From: a bacterium
Lineage (GTDB): Bacteria > SZUA-79 > Acidulodesulfobacterales > Acidulodesulfobacteraceae
Length of the DNA: 34,122 bases
Assembly: GCA_021795355.1 (NCBI GenBank)
Contig: JAJYPL010000015.1
Span: 1 to 34,122 of the forward strand
Direction of reading: 5' to 3'
In this document: positions 7,231 through 15,665 of the stretch, piece after piece
Position numbering within the stretch: the first letter of the stretch is position 1
Layout: every line of letters begins with the position of its first letter
Notes under the pieces: model-generated
The model's input: only the letters and a program-made list of their open reading frames with translations
The model's database searches: none
Told to the model about the DNA's origin: nothing
Translations under genes and position numbers: made by a program

Positions 7231-7959
7231 ATGAAAAATGTTTCAGAAGAAAAAGGGTTTAAAAAAATTTACGAAGGCAAGGCTAAAATCCTTTACGTTT
7301 ACGGCAGCGACGAAACAAAATTGGTGACGTATTTTAAAGACGACGCCACAGCTTTTAACGGGCAGAAAAAAGGAACAATTATGCAGAAAGGAGAATTCAA
7401 CAACGCAATTTCGTCTTCTCTTTTTAAACTGCTTAAAAGCAAAGGAATCGAAAGTCATTTTATCGAAAAATTGTCCGAAAGGGAAATGCTCGTCCATCAT
7501 TTAAAAATGCTGCCGGTAGAATTTATAGTCAGAAACTATACCGCCGGAAGCCTTGCAAAAAAAATGGGCGTAGAAGAAGGCGTTAAACTTATTTCGCCGG
7601 TAGTAGAGATGTGCTTTAAAAGCGACGAGCTCGGCGACCCGTTTATAAACGATACCTACATTAAGGCATTCGACCTTGGAAAGCCGGAAGACGTAGAAGA
7701 AGCAAAAAAAATTGCTATCACGGTCAACGAAATTTTAAAAGATTTTTTCGATAAAAACGGGCTTATGCTGGTAGATTACAAACTTGAATTCGGCACTTTA
7801 AACGGCAAAGTTCTGCTTGCCGACGAAATAACACCCGATACTATGCGGCTGTGGGATAAAGTAACGTTGGAAAAAGTCGATAAAGACAGGTTCAGGAGAG
7901 ACTTGGGCGGCGTCGAAGAGGCTTACAAAAGAGTTTACGACATTACGGCGTCTATATAA
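7231..7959 (+). CDS. purC: SAICAR synthetase (phosphoribosylaminoimidazole-succinocarboxamide synthase)
   Basis: A 242-aa cytosolic enzyme joining aspartate to CAIR with ATP in purine synthesis. Family signatures: KIYEGKAKILY (N-terminal nucleotide loop), FKDDATAFNGQK, PVEFIVRNYTAGSLAK, GLMLVDYKLEFG and DEITPDTMRLWD. ATG 7231 is chosen because AGGAGGT directly precedes it. Single gene, convergent with the peroxiredoxin gene; a GC-rich hairpin separates the two. Its substrate branch starts from AIR, which is also the substrate of the ThiC-family enzyme encoded at 11763-13076. Confidence 0.95.
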   Translation: MKNVSEEKGFKKIYEGKAKILYVYGSDETKLVTYFKDDATAFNGQKKGTIMQKGEFNNAISSSLFKLLKSKGIESHFIEKLSEREMLVHHLKMLPVEFIVRNYTAGSLAKKMGVEEGVKLISPVVEMCFKSDELGDPFINDTYIKAFDLGKPEDVEEAKKIAITVNEILKDFFDKNGLMLVDYKLEFGTLNGKVLLADEITPDTMRLWDKVTLEKVDKDRFRRDLGGVEEAYKRVYDITASI

Positions 7960-7975
7960 ATAAAATATGGAGGGT

Positions 7976-8010
7976 GCCCGCGGCAGGAAGGGTTATAGCC
8001 CGCCGCGGGC
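7976..8010. terminator. GC-rich hairpin between convergent purC and peroxiredoxin genes
   Basis: GCCCGCGGC (7976-7984) pairs perfectly with GCCGCGGGC (8002-8010). An inner GGG/CCC pair extends the stem across a 5-nt bulge. It lies 17 bp after the purC stop and 25 bp after the peroxiredoxin stop, where a shared terminator is expected. Neither side has a clean U-run (GAGGGTAAAATTTAATTTT to the right), so either it works poorly as an intrinsic terminator or it acts as a 3' stabiliser. The GC content stands out sharply from the surroundings. Confidence 0.5.
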
Positions 8011-8035
8011 GAGGGTAAAATTTAATTTTAATTAT

Positions 8036-8656
8036 TTATTTTAATGCTTCGTAAACTTTACCTACGGCATTTGGTCCCGGTTTAATAGTTTTTCCGCCCT
8101 TATGCCACTTTGCAGGACATACTTCGTCGGAATGCGCCGCAACGTAAATATTGGCTTCCAATTTTCTGACAAGTTCGTCCGCATTTCTTCCGACGTTATA
8201 AAAATTGACTTCGGATGCAACGAGAACTCCTTCGGGATTTATAATAAAAGTCCCTCTTAACGCAAGTCCCGACGCTTCGTCGTAAACGTCGAACAGTCTC
8301 GAAACTTTTCCCGTAGGATCTGCTCCCATAGAAAACTTTACGTTTTCCAAAAGCTTTTCGTCCCTCTGCCAAGCCATATGGACAAAATGCGTGTCCGTAC
8401 TGACGGAAACTATACGTCCGCCCATTTTTTCTATCTCTTCCTGTTTTTCCGCATAATCCGCAAGTTCGGTCGGGCATACAAAGGTAAAATCCGCAGGATA
8501 AAATACTAAAATAGTCCATTTTTTATCTTTTTTAGCTTCTTCTAAGCTGAATTTTCCGAATCCTCCGGTTTTAGGCTCGTAAGTGTTAATTTCCCCGAAA
8601 GAAGGAACCTGCTTTCCGAGAGCGGCAATTTCAAATTCTTCGTAACTTTCGCACAT
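8036..8656 (-). CDS. ahpC: 2-Cys peroxiredoxin (AhpC/Prx1 type)
   Basis: A 206-aa thiol peroxidase reducing H2O2, organic peroxides and possibly peroxynitrite. Peroxidatic Cys61 lies in FYPADFTFVCPTE, with Trp/Arg active-site context (HMAWQR, LRGTFIINPEG). Resolving Cys180 lies in HSDEVCPAKW, so it is a typical 2-Cys enzyme with the C-terminal arm. No AhpF or dedicated reductase gene adjoins, so thioredoxin or another disulfide reductase elsewhere must recycle it. RBS AGGAGG before ATG 8656. A perfect 14-bp-arm palindrome (8700-8728) and a Fur/PerR-like sequence lie upstream and could regulate it. Confidence 0.93.
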   Translation of the reverse strand: MCESYEEFEIAALGKQVPSFGEINTYEPKTGGFGKFSLEEAKKDKKWTILVFYPADFTFVCPTELADYAEKQEEIEKMGGRIVSVSTDTHFVHMAWQRDEKLLENVKFSMGADPTGKVSRLFDVYDEASGLALRGTFIINPEGVLVASEVNFYNVGRNADELVRKLEANIYVAAHSDEVCPAKWHKGGKTIKPGPNAVGKVYEALK

Positions 8657-8699
8657 AAAAATACCTCCTGATTTTTTTTTATTAAACTACAAATTTGTG

Positions 8700-8728
8700 A
8701 CGGTGACAGAATTGAATTCTGTCACCGT
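8700..8728. promoter_or_regulatory. perfect palindrome upstream of the peroxiredoxin gene
   Basis: ACGGTGACAGAATT (8700-8713) and AATTCTGTCACCGT (8715-8728) are exact reverse complements around a single G. It lies 44-72 bp before the ahpC start. No U-run follows on the minus strand, so an operator or an IS/REP footprint is more likely than a terminator. The arms resemble, but are not the same as, the GGTGTCAG core of the REPIN-like repeats. Confidence 0.55.
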
Positions 8729-8860
8729 ATAATAATATTAGTAATGATTATTAATTAATAATTAATATATATTATTTTTAAAAAAGTGTCAAGGGTTAAA
8801 AAAGAAAAGTAAAAAAGAATATTTGGAGAGTTATAAAAATAGACTTAAAGATACGTTATT

Positions 8861-9529
8861 CTAATCTACTTTTATTACGTACGGCTTTACTTTAAATTTC
8901 TGGGCAATTAAGCCTTCTACCGAATTTGCGCCTTTTTCGGTTGCGAACTTTCCTACCCTTACCTGCTGATAAACGGCTTTTCCCGATTTTCCGCTGACCG
9001 AAATAGGAACTATATAGGCAAAAAAACCCATAGAATTTAATTTATCCGCCATAGCTTTAGCCTGGGAATATTTTGAAAGAGCCGCTACCTGTATCGTATA
9101 ATAAACTTTAGAATTAAAAGGATTAGGTGTCGGAGTTTTCACGTATTTATACTTGTAAACATATACGGGCTTTTTTACGTACACTATCTTAGTTTTAACG
9201 ACGGGTTTTACCGCAGCGGGTTTCTCAGGCGTAATTTTCTCCGCCGGTTTTTTTAATTTTTTTTCTATTTTTCCTTTTTTTAATGAGGAAAGTTTGGAAA
9301 TAGGCGCAAACTTTATCTTATCTGCAGAGCCTGACGCAACGCCGCCGTTTTGCGTTTTACCGGTTCCATGAAAAAAAGATCTGCTTCCCTTTTTTAACGC
9401 CGATTCTTTTATTATTCCTTCTTTAGGACTTTTAGAAGAAAACTTTTTCCCTATATAAAGCCCTAAAACAAAAACAATAAATATAACGGTTAAAAAAACT
9501 ATTACCGCGGTAATTTTATCTTTTTTCAA
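8861..9529 (-). CDS. SPOR-domain membrane protein
   Basis: A 222-aa bitopic protein. A short cytoplasmic basic tail and one TM helix (about 7-28, ITAVIVFLTVIFIVFVLGLYI) are followed by a Lys/Pro/Val-rich periplasmic linker (about 30-140), then a C-terminal SPOR domain (about 143-222) starting YYTIQVAALSKYSQA, with GFFAYIVPI and YQQVRVGKF. SPOR domains bind denuded glycan strands at division septa, so a role near FtsN/DedD-type division proteins is likely. The start is TTG 9529, one base after the TAA of the upstream 61-aa gene, which suggests translational coupling; only a weak AGG lies before it. Confidence 0.85.
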   Translation of the reverse strand: MKKDKITAVIVFLTVIFIVFVLGLYIGKKFSSKSPKEGIIKESALKKGSRSFFHGTGKTQNGGVASGSADKIKFAPISKLSSLKKGKIEKKLKKPAEKITPEKPAAVKPVVKTKIVYVKKPVYVYKYKYVKTPTPNPFNSKVYYTIQVAALSKYSQAKAMADKLNSMGFFAYIVPISVSGKSGKAVYQQVRVGKFATEKGANSVEGLIAQKFKVKPYVIKVD

Positions 9530-9530
9530 A

Positions 9531-9716
9531 TTAATTCAACCTGTCGCTTTTAAAATTATTAATAAAGTTCATGAGTTCTTCTATGCCGGAAATAGTAATT
9601 GAAACATCCCTCGAAAAATCCGGACAGTTAAAAATTTCGATTCCCGGTATGCTGTATTTCTTTTTGCAGACGCTCCGCCAGCTGCATACTGCGCATAACA
9701 CCACATTTTCGTCCAT
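9531..9716 (-). CDS. small four-cysteine protein (61 aa)
   Basis: A short protein with a compact Cys pattern: C-A-V-C-S-W-R-S-V-C at residues 8-17, then C31 in NCPDFSRDVS. Four Cys in a CxxC-W-x3-C ... CPDF arrangement could bind Zn or an Fe-S cluster; I recall similar short conserved proteins in deltaproteobacteria but cannot name a function. It has a proper RBS (GAGGAAA) before ATG 9716 and is coupled to the downstream SPOR gene (1-nt gap), so the two are co-expressed. Confidence 0.7.
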   Translation of the reverse strand: MDENVVLCAVCSWRSVCKKKYSIPGIEIFNCPDFSRDVSITISGIEELMNFINNFKSDRLN

Positions 9717-9939
9717 AATATATATTTCCTCTTTTTTTTAAACATAAAAAAATTTAATGCTTTTATTATATCATATCACATATTATTAAAAAAAATCCAA
9801 ATAAAAAAAAATATTATAAAAATATATATTATATATCTGCATAAATTTGTAAAAACTTAACCGTAAATATGATAAAATAATATCGACGGACAAGGTAAAA
9901 TTAATAAATTAATAAAATTGCGGACATACGGAGATAAAT

Positions 9940-11475
9940 TTGACTACGGAACTTGTCGTAAGTAAAGACGATTTTGAAACGAGAATAGCTTTGGTGGAAG
10001 ACGGAATACTTACGGAAATATTTATAGAACGCGACGAATCGACTCCCAAGCACGGAAATATTTATAAAGGAAAGGTGACTCAGGTGCTTCCGGGAATTCA
10101 GGCATCTTTTATAGATATAGGGTGGGAAAAATCCGCGTTTCTTTATGCCGGAGATTTTTACGAAATAGAAAACGCCGATTACGATTTTTTTGAATCTGAA
10201 AGCGGCTTAAGCGAAGACGGTGACGTTATAGAAACGGAAAAAAAGAACCGTAAAGCTAAAAAAGGCAAAAAAAATCACCTTACCATAGACCGTCTGATTA
10301 AAAAAAATCAGGAGATACTGGTTCAAATAGCAAAAGAACCTGTAAAAACCAAAGGCGCAAGAGTTACGAGCCATATTTCCCTGCCGGGAAGATTTCTGGT
10401 ATATATGCCGACGTCTTCGTCTATAGGAATTTCACGAAAAATCAAAAGCGACGAGGAGAAAAAAAGGCTGAAAAGCTTGGTTAAAAAATACAGAAAAGAA
10501 GGAACGGGCTTCATTATCAGAACCGCCGCAGAAAACGCTTCCGAAATAGACATAGAAAGAGATATTAAATTTCTTACCAACCTGTGGAGCGATATATATA
10601 AAAAACAGGCCGATGCAAAAGCGCCCAAGCTTATATTTAAAGATATAAGCCTTACTTTAAGGGTTCTGAGGGATTTCCTGAATAAAAAATTCGATAAAAT
10701 AATTATAGACGATAAAGACGAATACCAAAATATTATAGATTTCCTTTCGATTCAATCGCCGGAATATATAGATATACTCCAGCTTTATAAAAATAAAAAC
10801 GGCGTATCGCTTTTCGATACGTACGGCATAGAAAAGGAAATAGCTAAAGCGCTAAACAAAAAAGTATGGCTTAAATCGGGTGGCTATATAATAATCGACC
10901 ATGCAGAAGCCCTTACGGCTATCGACGTAAATACCGGAAAATTCGTCGGCAAAAGAAATTTCGACGATACTATTTTAAAAACCAACTTAGAAGCCGCAAA
11001 GGAAATAGCGTTCCAGCTGAGGCTGAAAAATATCGGCGGAATTATAGTTATAGATTTTATAGATATGAATAAAGAGCCGGATAAAGAAAAAGTTTACAGA
11101 ACGCTTGAAGAATACCTTAAGAAAGACAGAGTTAAAACTACTATAAATAAAATAACGGAACTCGGCCTCGTCGAAATGACGAGGAAAAGAACGGGCAACA
11201 GTCTCGTCTCCATGTTCATGGAACACTGTCCTATGTGCGAAGGTTCGGGCATGATAAAATCCGTTCAAACGATATGTTTTGAAGTATTGAGGGCGGTTTC
11301 CGCGTTTGCCAAAAAAACTAAGGCAAGAAAAATAACCGTAACCGTTAATCCGGGCGTTATGGGCAAACTGTACGAAAACGAAAAAATGCTTAACGCTCTT
11401 GAATCTAAAATAAAGAAAAAGATAAATATAAAAATGCAGGACGGCTTTTATCCCGAATATTTTGAAATTTTATAG
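9940..11475 (+). CDS. rng: ribonuclease G (RNase E/G family)
   Basis: A 511-aa endoribonuclease acting on 5'-monophosphorylated RNA in rRNA maturation and mRNA decay. Order: N-terminal S1 domain (about 35-150), 5'-sensor/RNase H-like region, and DNase I-like catalytic part with Asp329 (TAIDVNTGKFVG) and Asp372/Asp375 (VIDFIDM), the metal-binding acids of RNase E/G. The Zn-link CPMCEGSG follows (Cys430, Cys433). A Lys/Glu-rich insertion (about 78-115) interrupts the S1 domain. Length is that of RNase G; there is no long C-terminal degradosome scaffold. The start is TTG 9940 with GGAGAT just upstream. It converges with the ftsB-like gene, leaving only 7 bp between the stops. Confidence 0.93.
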   Translation: MTTELVVSKDDFETRIALVEDGILTEIFIERDESTPKHGNIYKGKVTQVLPGIQASFIDIGWEKSAFLYAGDFYEIENADYDFFESESGLSEDGDVIETEKKNRKAKKGKKNHLTIDRLIKKNQEILVQIAKEPVKTKGARVTSHISLPGRFLVYMPTSSSIGISRKIKSDEEKKRLKSLVKKYRKEGTGFIIRTAAENASEIDIERDIKFLTNLWSDIYKKQADAKAPKLIFKDISLTLRVLRDFLNKKFDKIIIDDKDEYQNIIDFLSIQSPEYIDILQLYKNKNGVSLFDTYGIEKEIAKALNKKVWLKSGGYIIIDHAEALTAIDVNTGKFVGKRNFDDTILKTNLEAAKEIAFQLRLKNIGGIIVIDFIDMNKEPDKEKVYRTLEEYLKKDRVKTTINKITELGLVEMTRKRTGNSLVSMFMEHCPMCEGSGMIKSVQTICFEVLRAVSAFAKKTKARKITVTVNPGVMGKLYENEKMLNALESKIKKKINIKMQDGFYPEYFEIL

Positions 11476-11482
11476 AGTCAGG

Positions 11483-11791
11483 CTATTTTTTATGCTTTTT
11501 GCCTATAAATTTAAAAACGATTTCACCGGGTCTTATCATATTTAGTTTTTCGCGGGCTATATAGGCGATATACTGCTTGTTATACGTTAGTTCGCGTATC
11601 CGGTTTTCTATTTTCTCGTTTTTTTTCTTAATTTCGGCAATATTTTTCCGTACGGCAAGCTGTTCCGACCTGAGCCTGTAAACCCTTATAACGCCCTTTA
11701 CGCTAAAAATTATTATTAAAATAAATACCGTCGAAAATATAATAAACGGGGCGTATTTAATATTATGCTTTTTTCCCTTGTTTGATTTCAT
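11483..11791 (-). CDS. ftsB: FtsB/DivIC-type cell-division protein
   Basis: A 102-aa bitopic protein. Basic cytoplasmic N-terminus, TM helix at about 14-34 (APFIIFSTVFILIIIFSVKG), then a periplasmic leucine-zipper-like coiled coil (about 38-75) and the family end motif IAREKLNMIRPGEIVFKF. FtsB/DivIC pairs with FtsL and FtsQ/DivIB to relay the septal activation signal to FtsWI. The start overlaps the end of the ThiC-family gene by 29 nt in another frame, so it is the last gene of that transcript. The pairing with a cofactor operon is unusual but carries no functional message that I can see. Confidence 0.85.
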   Translation of the reverse strand: MKSNKGKKHNIKYAPFIIFSTVFILIIIFSVKGVIRVYRLRSEQLAVRKNIAEIKKKNEKIENRIRELTYNKQYIAYIAREKLNMIRPGEIVFKFIGKKHKK

Positions 11792-13076
11792 ATCTAAAAT
11801 ATTTTTTAACCCTTAAAGGAGCGCAGAACTCGCCGCACATACTGCAGCCGGCTATTTCGTCCTTATTATTTTTAGATTCAAAAATACTCCTTGAATATTC
11901 CGGGTCTATAGAATGCCTGAACTGCCCTTCCCAGTCTATATCTCTTCGAGCTTTGGATATATTCAAGTCGTCGTCCGTTTTTTTCAATTTTATCATATCT
12001 CCTATATGAGCCGCAATCTTTGCAGATTTTACGCCTATAGCCACGTCCTCTTTAGAAGGCAGTCCTAGATGTTCTGCCGGAGTAACGTAACAAAGAAAAT
12101 CGGCGCCGAAAGAAGACGAAAGGGCTCCGCCTATCGCCGAAGATATATGATCGTAACCGGCGGCTACGTCCGTTACCAAAGGACCCAGTACATAAAAAGG
12201 GGCGTCTCCGGACATTTTCTTCTGTATTTTAACGTTTGCTTCTATTTCGTCTATGGGAATATGGCCGGGACCTTCGACTATAACCTGAACTCCGTAGTCT
12301 CTTGCGATATCGCAAAGTTCGCAGTTTATAAGAAGTTCCTGCATATACGCCCTGTCGAAAGAATCCGCCGTCGCTCCCGCCCTCAAACCGTTGCCGAGGC
12401 TGAGCACGGTATCGTATTTTTTTAAAATTTTAAGTACGTCTTCAAATCTTTCGTATAAAGGATTTTCTTTGTTGTTTTCAATCATCCACGCAATCATGTA
12501 GGCTCCGCCTTTTGAAACGAGACCGCCGTATCTGTAAGACTGCTTTTTTAATCTTTCTAAAGACATCATGTTTAAACCTGAGTGGATAGCCATAAACGAA
12601 ATTCCGTCGGCGCACTGCTTTTCTATTACGTCGAAAACTAATTCTTCGGGCATTTTTATCGGATTTTTATAAGAGTCTATCGCCTCCCTGAAAGCCTGAT
12701 AAAGCGGAACGGTTCCTATGGGAAGCGTCGTATTAGCAAGGACTTCCCTTCTTATAAGGTCTAAATCGCCGCCTACGCTGAGCTCCATTAAAGTATCGGC
12801 TCCCGACTCTTCGGCTATAACGGCTTTTGAGACCTCTTCTTCTATGTTTATATGGTTAGTGGAAGTTCCTATGCTTGCGTTTATTTTGGTCGTCAAGCCT
12901 TTTCCTATTCCGACGAATTTATTCTTATCTTTATTGTGCAGAATAACCGCTTTGCCGTTAATAATATTTTTTTTAAGATTTTCCGGTTCTATATTTTCTT
13001 TAGCGGCGGCGTACGCCGTTCCTTCGGAGTAAACATTTGTAGCGCCGTTTTTTAACGCATATTCTTTTTCGGTCAT
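11763..13076 (-). CDS. thiC: ThiC-family radical SAM enzyme: HMP-P synthase or 5-hydroxybenzimidazole synthase (BzaF)
   Basis: A 437-aa short-form ThiC. Signatures: INASIGTS, GADTLMELSVGG, GTVPLYQAF, VIVEGPGHIP, VLGPLVTDVAAGYDHI, CYVTPAEHLGLP, and a C-terminal cluster motif CSMCGEFC spaced C-x2-C-x3-C. ThiC converts AIR to the thiamin pyrimidine; its paralogue BzaF converts AIR to 5-hydroxybenzimidazole, the cobamide lower ligand, in some anaerobes. The gene follows cobU-cobT-cobS-cbiA on the same strand with a 53-bp gap, and there is no room for a TPP riboswitch. I therefore regard BzaF as a serious alternative. Sequence alone, without alignment, does not let me choose. ATG 13076 has RBS AAAGGAAA. 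Confidence 0.88.
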   Translation of the reverse strand: MTEKEYALKNGATNVYSEGTAYAAAKENIEPENLKKNIINGKAVILHNKDKNKFVGIGKGLTTKINASIGTSTNHINIEEEVSKAVIAEESGADTLMELSVGGDLDLIRREVLANTTLPIGTVPLYQAFREAIDSYKNPIKMPEELVFDVIEKQCADGISFMAIHSGLNMMSLERLKKQSYRYGGLVSKGGAYMIAWMIENNKENPLYERFEDVLKILKKYDTVLSLGNGLRAGATADSFDRAYMQELLINCELCDIARDYGVQVIVEGPGHIPIDEIEANVKIQKKMSGDAPFYVLGPLVTDVAAGYDHISSAIGGALSSSFGADFLCYVTPAEHLGLPSKEDVAIGVKSAKIAAHIGDMIKLKKTDDDLNISKARRDIDWEGQFRHSIDPEYSRSIFESKNNKDEIAGCSMCGEFCAPLRVKKYFRYEIKQGKKA

Positions 13077-13129
13077 TTTTTATTTTCCTTTTATTTTTTA
13101 TATTATTATAAATATATTTTTATATTATT

Positions 13130-14794
13130 TTATAAATTTTTAGCCGATTTTACAAAACTTTCCGCAGCAAGTCTGTTTGAATAAAAAGACAGATGAACGT
13201 AGCTGCCTATAGTATTCAAAATATTATATCCTTCCTGTTTCCATATCCCCGGAGCGCTTAAACTTTCGTATTCCGTAACGGTTTTGACCGCCGCCGCTTC
13301 CTTTGCCTCCTCCGGAAACGCCGTCTTTAAGTCCGCCGAATCCGCCTGCGCATGAACAATCGGCGTGCCGGTTGGAGGAGCCGCCGAGGGCAGAAGTTTT
13401 GAATAATGAAATTCATGCCCGTTAACAGTTAAACCCGCTTCTCCAAGAAACGTCTTTTCTTTCAGTCTGACCGTCCTGTAACCCAGCGACAATCCTCCTT
13501 TATCCATAGAGGCTTCAAAAGGAAAAATTCCGCAAGCGCCGTAACTTTCCCCTTTATAGGAAATTTTTTCGCACAGATACATAAGACCGCCGCACTCGCC
13601 ATATATTATACCATTATTTTTATGGAATTCATAAATTTCTTTTTTTATGGAATGATTGCTTTCCAAAGCAGACGCATAGATTTCGGGATATCCGCCGCCT
13701 ATGTAAACCGCTTTTATCCCCGAAGGCAGAAACTTGTCTTTTAAAGGGCTGAAAAAAACTATTTCCGCTCCGAAGCTTTTTAGTATTTCAAAGTTGAAAT
13801 TATAATAAAAAAAGAAAGCCTCGTCGAAAGCAACGGCTATTTTTATTTTTGAAGCTTTTTTACCGGTTTTATTATTGCCGTTATTACGGCCCTCGCTGCC
13901 TTTGTTATCCTTGCCGCCCCCGCTATTTTCGTTATCGGCTTTATTATTGACGCCGTATTTTTTGTCTGCCTGTTTTTTAATTAACCCGTTAAAGTTTTTA
14001 GAATTTTTTTCCAGTATATTTACCATAAACTGAAAATCCACGTTTTTAAATACCGCATCTTTTATCTTTATGACAGTTTTTTCAAACCCGCTTATTTCTT
14101 TTCTGTTTTCGCCGCAAAATCCGCCGGCGTCTTTGCGCCCGCCTTCAGTTTTATATCCGCCTTCACCTTCCGGAACTATAAGTCCGAGATGGCGTTCTTT
14201 AATCGAAAAAATATTTTCGTCGTTTTTAATATAGCCGAAAACCTCTACTCCGGCGATATTTTCTTTAATTTCATCGCGGATTATTCCATAATGCCTTTCG
14301 GAAGAAATATTATTCAGGATAACGCCGCAGACGTTTATGCCTTTTTTGTAATTTTTCAGACCGTAAATTAAGGAAGCCATAGTAGAAGAAATTTTTTTGC
14401 AGTCCATAATTAATACGACGGGAAATTTAAACTTTTTTGCTACCTTAAAAGAGTTTCCGTCGTAAAGTCCCATTGCGCTTTCGGCGATGAACGCTTTTTT
14501 GCTTTCGCCGCCGTTAAAATTTACGCCGGCGTTAACGGTCAAACCGAATTCAGGGGAAATTTCTTTAAAGAACCATTCCGTTAAAAATCTGCCGGGAATT
14601 AAAAAAGGGTCTAAATTTTTAACCTGGATTTCGGAATTTAAAGCTTTCGACAGTATGACGGGGTCTATAAAATCAGGCCCGGTTTTATAAAGGCTTAAAG
14701 AATATCCTTCGTCTTTTAATTTTCTCGAAAAAGCAAGAGTAACCGTAGATTTTCCCGAAGACGACCTGTCGGACGCAAAATAAACCGCAAACAT
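13130..14794 (-). CDS. cbiA: cobyrinate a,c-diamide synthase
   Basis: A 554-aa ATP- and glutamine-dependent amidase adding amides at the a and c positions of cobyrinate. The N-terminal dethiobiotin-synthetase-like domain has a P-loop (SSSGKST, 11-17) and KTGPDFIDP (37-45). The C-terminal triad-type glutamine amidotransferase has VYIGGGYPE (363-371), nucleophile Cys401 (YGECGGLMYL) and His533 (YVHLSF). The usual length is about 450; the excess is three low-complexity inserts at about 210-236, 273-314 (Gly/Asn/Lys) and 466-516 (Ala/Glu/Pro). The P-loop start (MFAVYFASDR) departs from the common form. RBS GAGGGA precedes ATG 14794, 9 bp after the cobS stop. Confidence 0.9.
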   Translation of the reverse strand: MFAVYFASDRSSSGKSTVTLAFSRKLKDEGYSLSLYKTGPDFIDPVILSKALNSEIQVKNLDPFLIPGRFLTEWFFKEISPEFGLTVNAGVNFNGGESKKAFIAESAMGLYDGNSFKVAKKFKFPVVLIMDCKKISSTMASLIYGLKNYKKGINVCGVILNNISSERHYGIIRDEIKENIAGVEVFGYIKNDENIFSIKERHLGLIVPEGEGGYKTEGGRKDAGGFCGENRKEISGFEKTVIKIKDAVFKNVDFQFMVNILEKNSKNFNGLIKKQADKKYGVNNKADNENSGGGKDNKGSEGRNNGNNKTGKKASKIKIAVAFDEAFFFYYNFNFEILKSFGAEIVFFSPLKDKFLPSGIKAVYIGGGYPEIYASALESNHSIKKEIYEFHKNNGIIYGECGGLMYLCEKISYKGESYGACGIFPFEASMDKGGLSLGYRTVRLKEKTFLGEAGLTVNGHEFHYSKLLPSAAPPTGTPIVHAQADSADLKTAFPEEAKEAAAVKTVTEYESLSAPGIWKQEGYNILNTIGSYVHLSFYSNRLAAESFVKSAKNL

Positions 14795-14803
14795 AAAAAT
14801 CCC

Positions 14804-15661
14804 TCAAAGTACTTTATGAAATCCCAGCAAAGCCGCTGCAAAAACAAGTTCCGATAATTTAACCGTAAAACCTATCATATCCCCGTTTACGCCGCCGAAT
14901 TTTTTTCTGAAATACAGCGCAGTCAGAAGAACGGCGAGAATCGTAATTAAAATAGAAAAAAAACCGGCAAGCCCCGAAAGAAGGCATATAACTAAAAAAG
15001 CGATAATAGTTGCATATAAAAATGTTTTCGTATCGGTTCCTTCGGTAAAAACCGTTCCTATTCCTTTAAAATTTTCCGGAGTTTCAGAAAAATAAGACGC
15101 AACTACTATGGAATATCTTCCGGCTGCAGGGAAAAGCAGTAAAACTAAATATATAAAATTAAACTTAAAATCAAGAATGCTGAAAATTCCGGCAAAATGT
15201 TTTAAAGCTAAAAAAGACGGCGGGGATAAGTAAAGGCTGTATGTTTGATTTGCCGATATAATAAGCGACCACATAATTAAAACGTAAAAAATAACGGCAA
15301 TATTTCCCGCAGTGCCTGTATTAACGTCCTTCATAGCTTTATAAAATCTGTTCTTATCTCCGCTTTTCAGATATGCGAAAAAACCGTCCGAAGTATCCGA
15401 CAGACCGTCGAAATGAAGACCTCCCGTAACGGTGTAAAGGCAAAAAATAGAAATTAAAGCCGAGGGATATAAGGGCAAAAATTTATTAAATACGTAAAAA
15501 ACAAAGGCTGTTACAATGCCGATAAAAAGGCCTGCTGCGGGAAAATATTTAATAGATTTTATTAAAAGCTCCGTCTGCGGAACGTCGGCGTTTTTCTTGT
15601 TCTTGAATTTAAATACGGTCAAAAAATTTACGGACTCTAAAAATTCGCTCAATATAGACAT
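14804..15661 (-). CDS. cobS: adenosylcobinamide-GDP ribazoletransferase
   Basis: A 285-aa polytopic inner-membrane enzyme joining the alpha-ribazole nucleotide to adenosylcobinamide-GDP, the last step of cobamide assembly. The family signature GGLHFDGLSDTSDGFFA (residues of about 80-96) carries the acidic Mg-binding residues. There are several TM helices (for example FLVICLLSGLAGFFSILITIL), and the C-terminal GDMIGFTVKLSEL motif is present. It lies 4 bp after cobT and 9 bp before cbiA, in one operon. RBS weak, so coupling to cobT translation is likely. Confidence 0.92.
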   Translation of the reverse strand: MSILSEFLESVNFLTVFKFKNKKNADVPQTELLIKSIKYFPAAGLFIGIVTAFVFYVFNKFLPLYPSALISIFCLYTVTGGLHFDGLSDTSDGFFAYLKSGDKNRFYKAMKDVNTGTAGNIAVIFYVLIMWSLIISANQTYSLYLSPPSFLALKHFAGIFSILDFKFNFIYLVLLLFPAAGRYSIVVASYFSETPENFKGIGTVFTEGTDTKTFLYATIIAFLVICLLSGLAGFFSILITILAVLLTALYFRKKFGGVNGDMIGFTVKLSELVFAAALLGFHKVL

Positions 15662-15665
15662 AGAG

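Noticed and set aside
13077-13129. TPP riboswitch before the ThiC-family gene
   Set aside because: Only 53 AT-rich bases separate it from cbiA; this is too short for a THI element, and no CTGAGA-type core is present.
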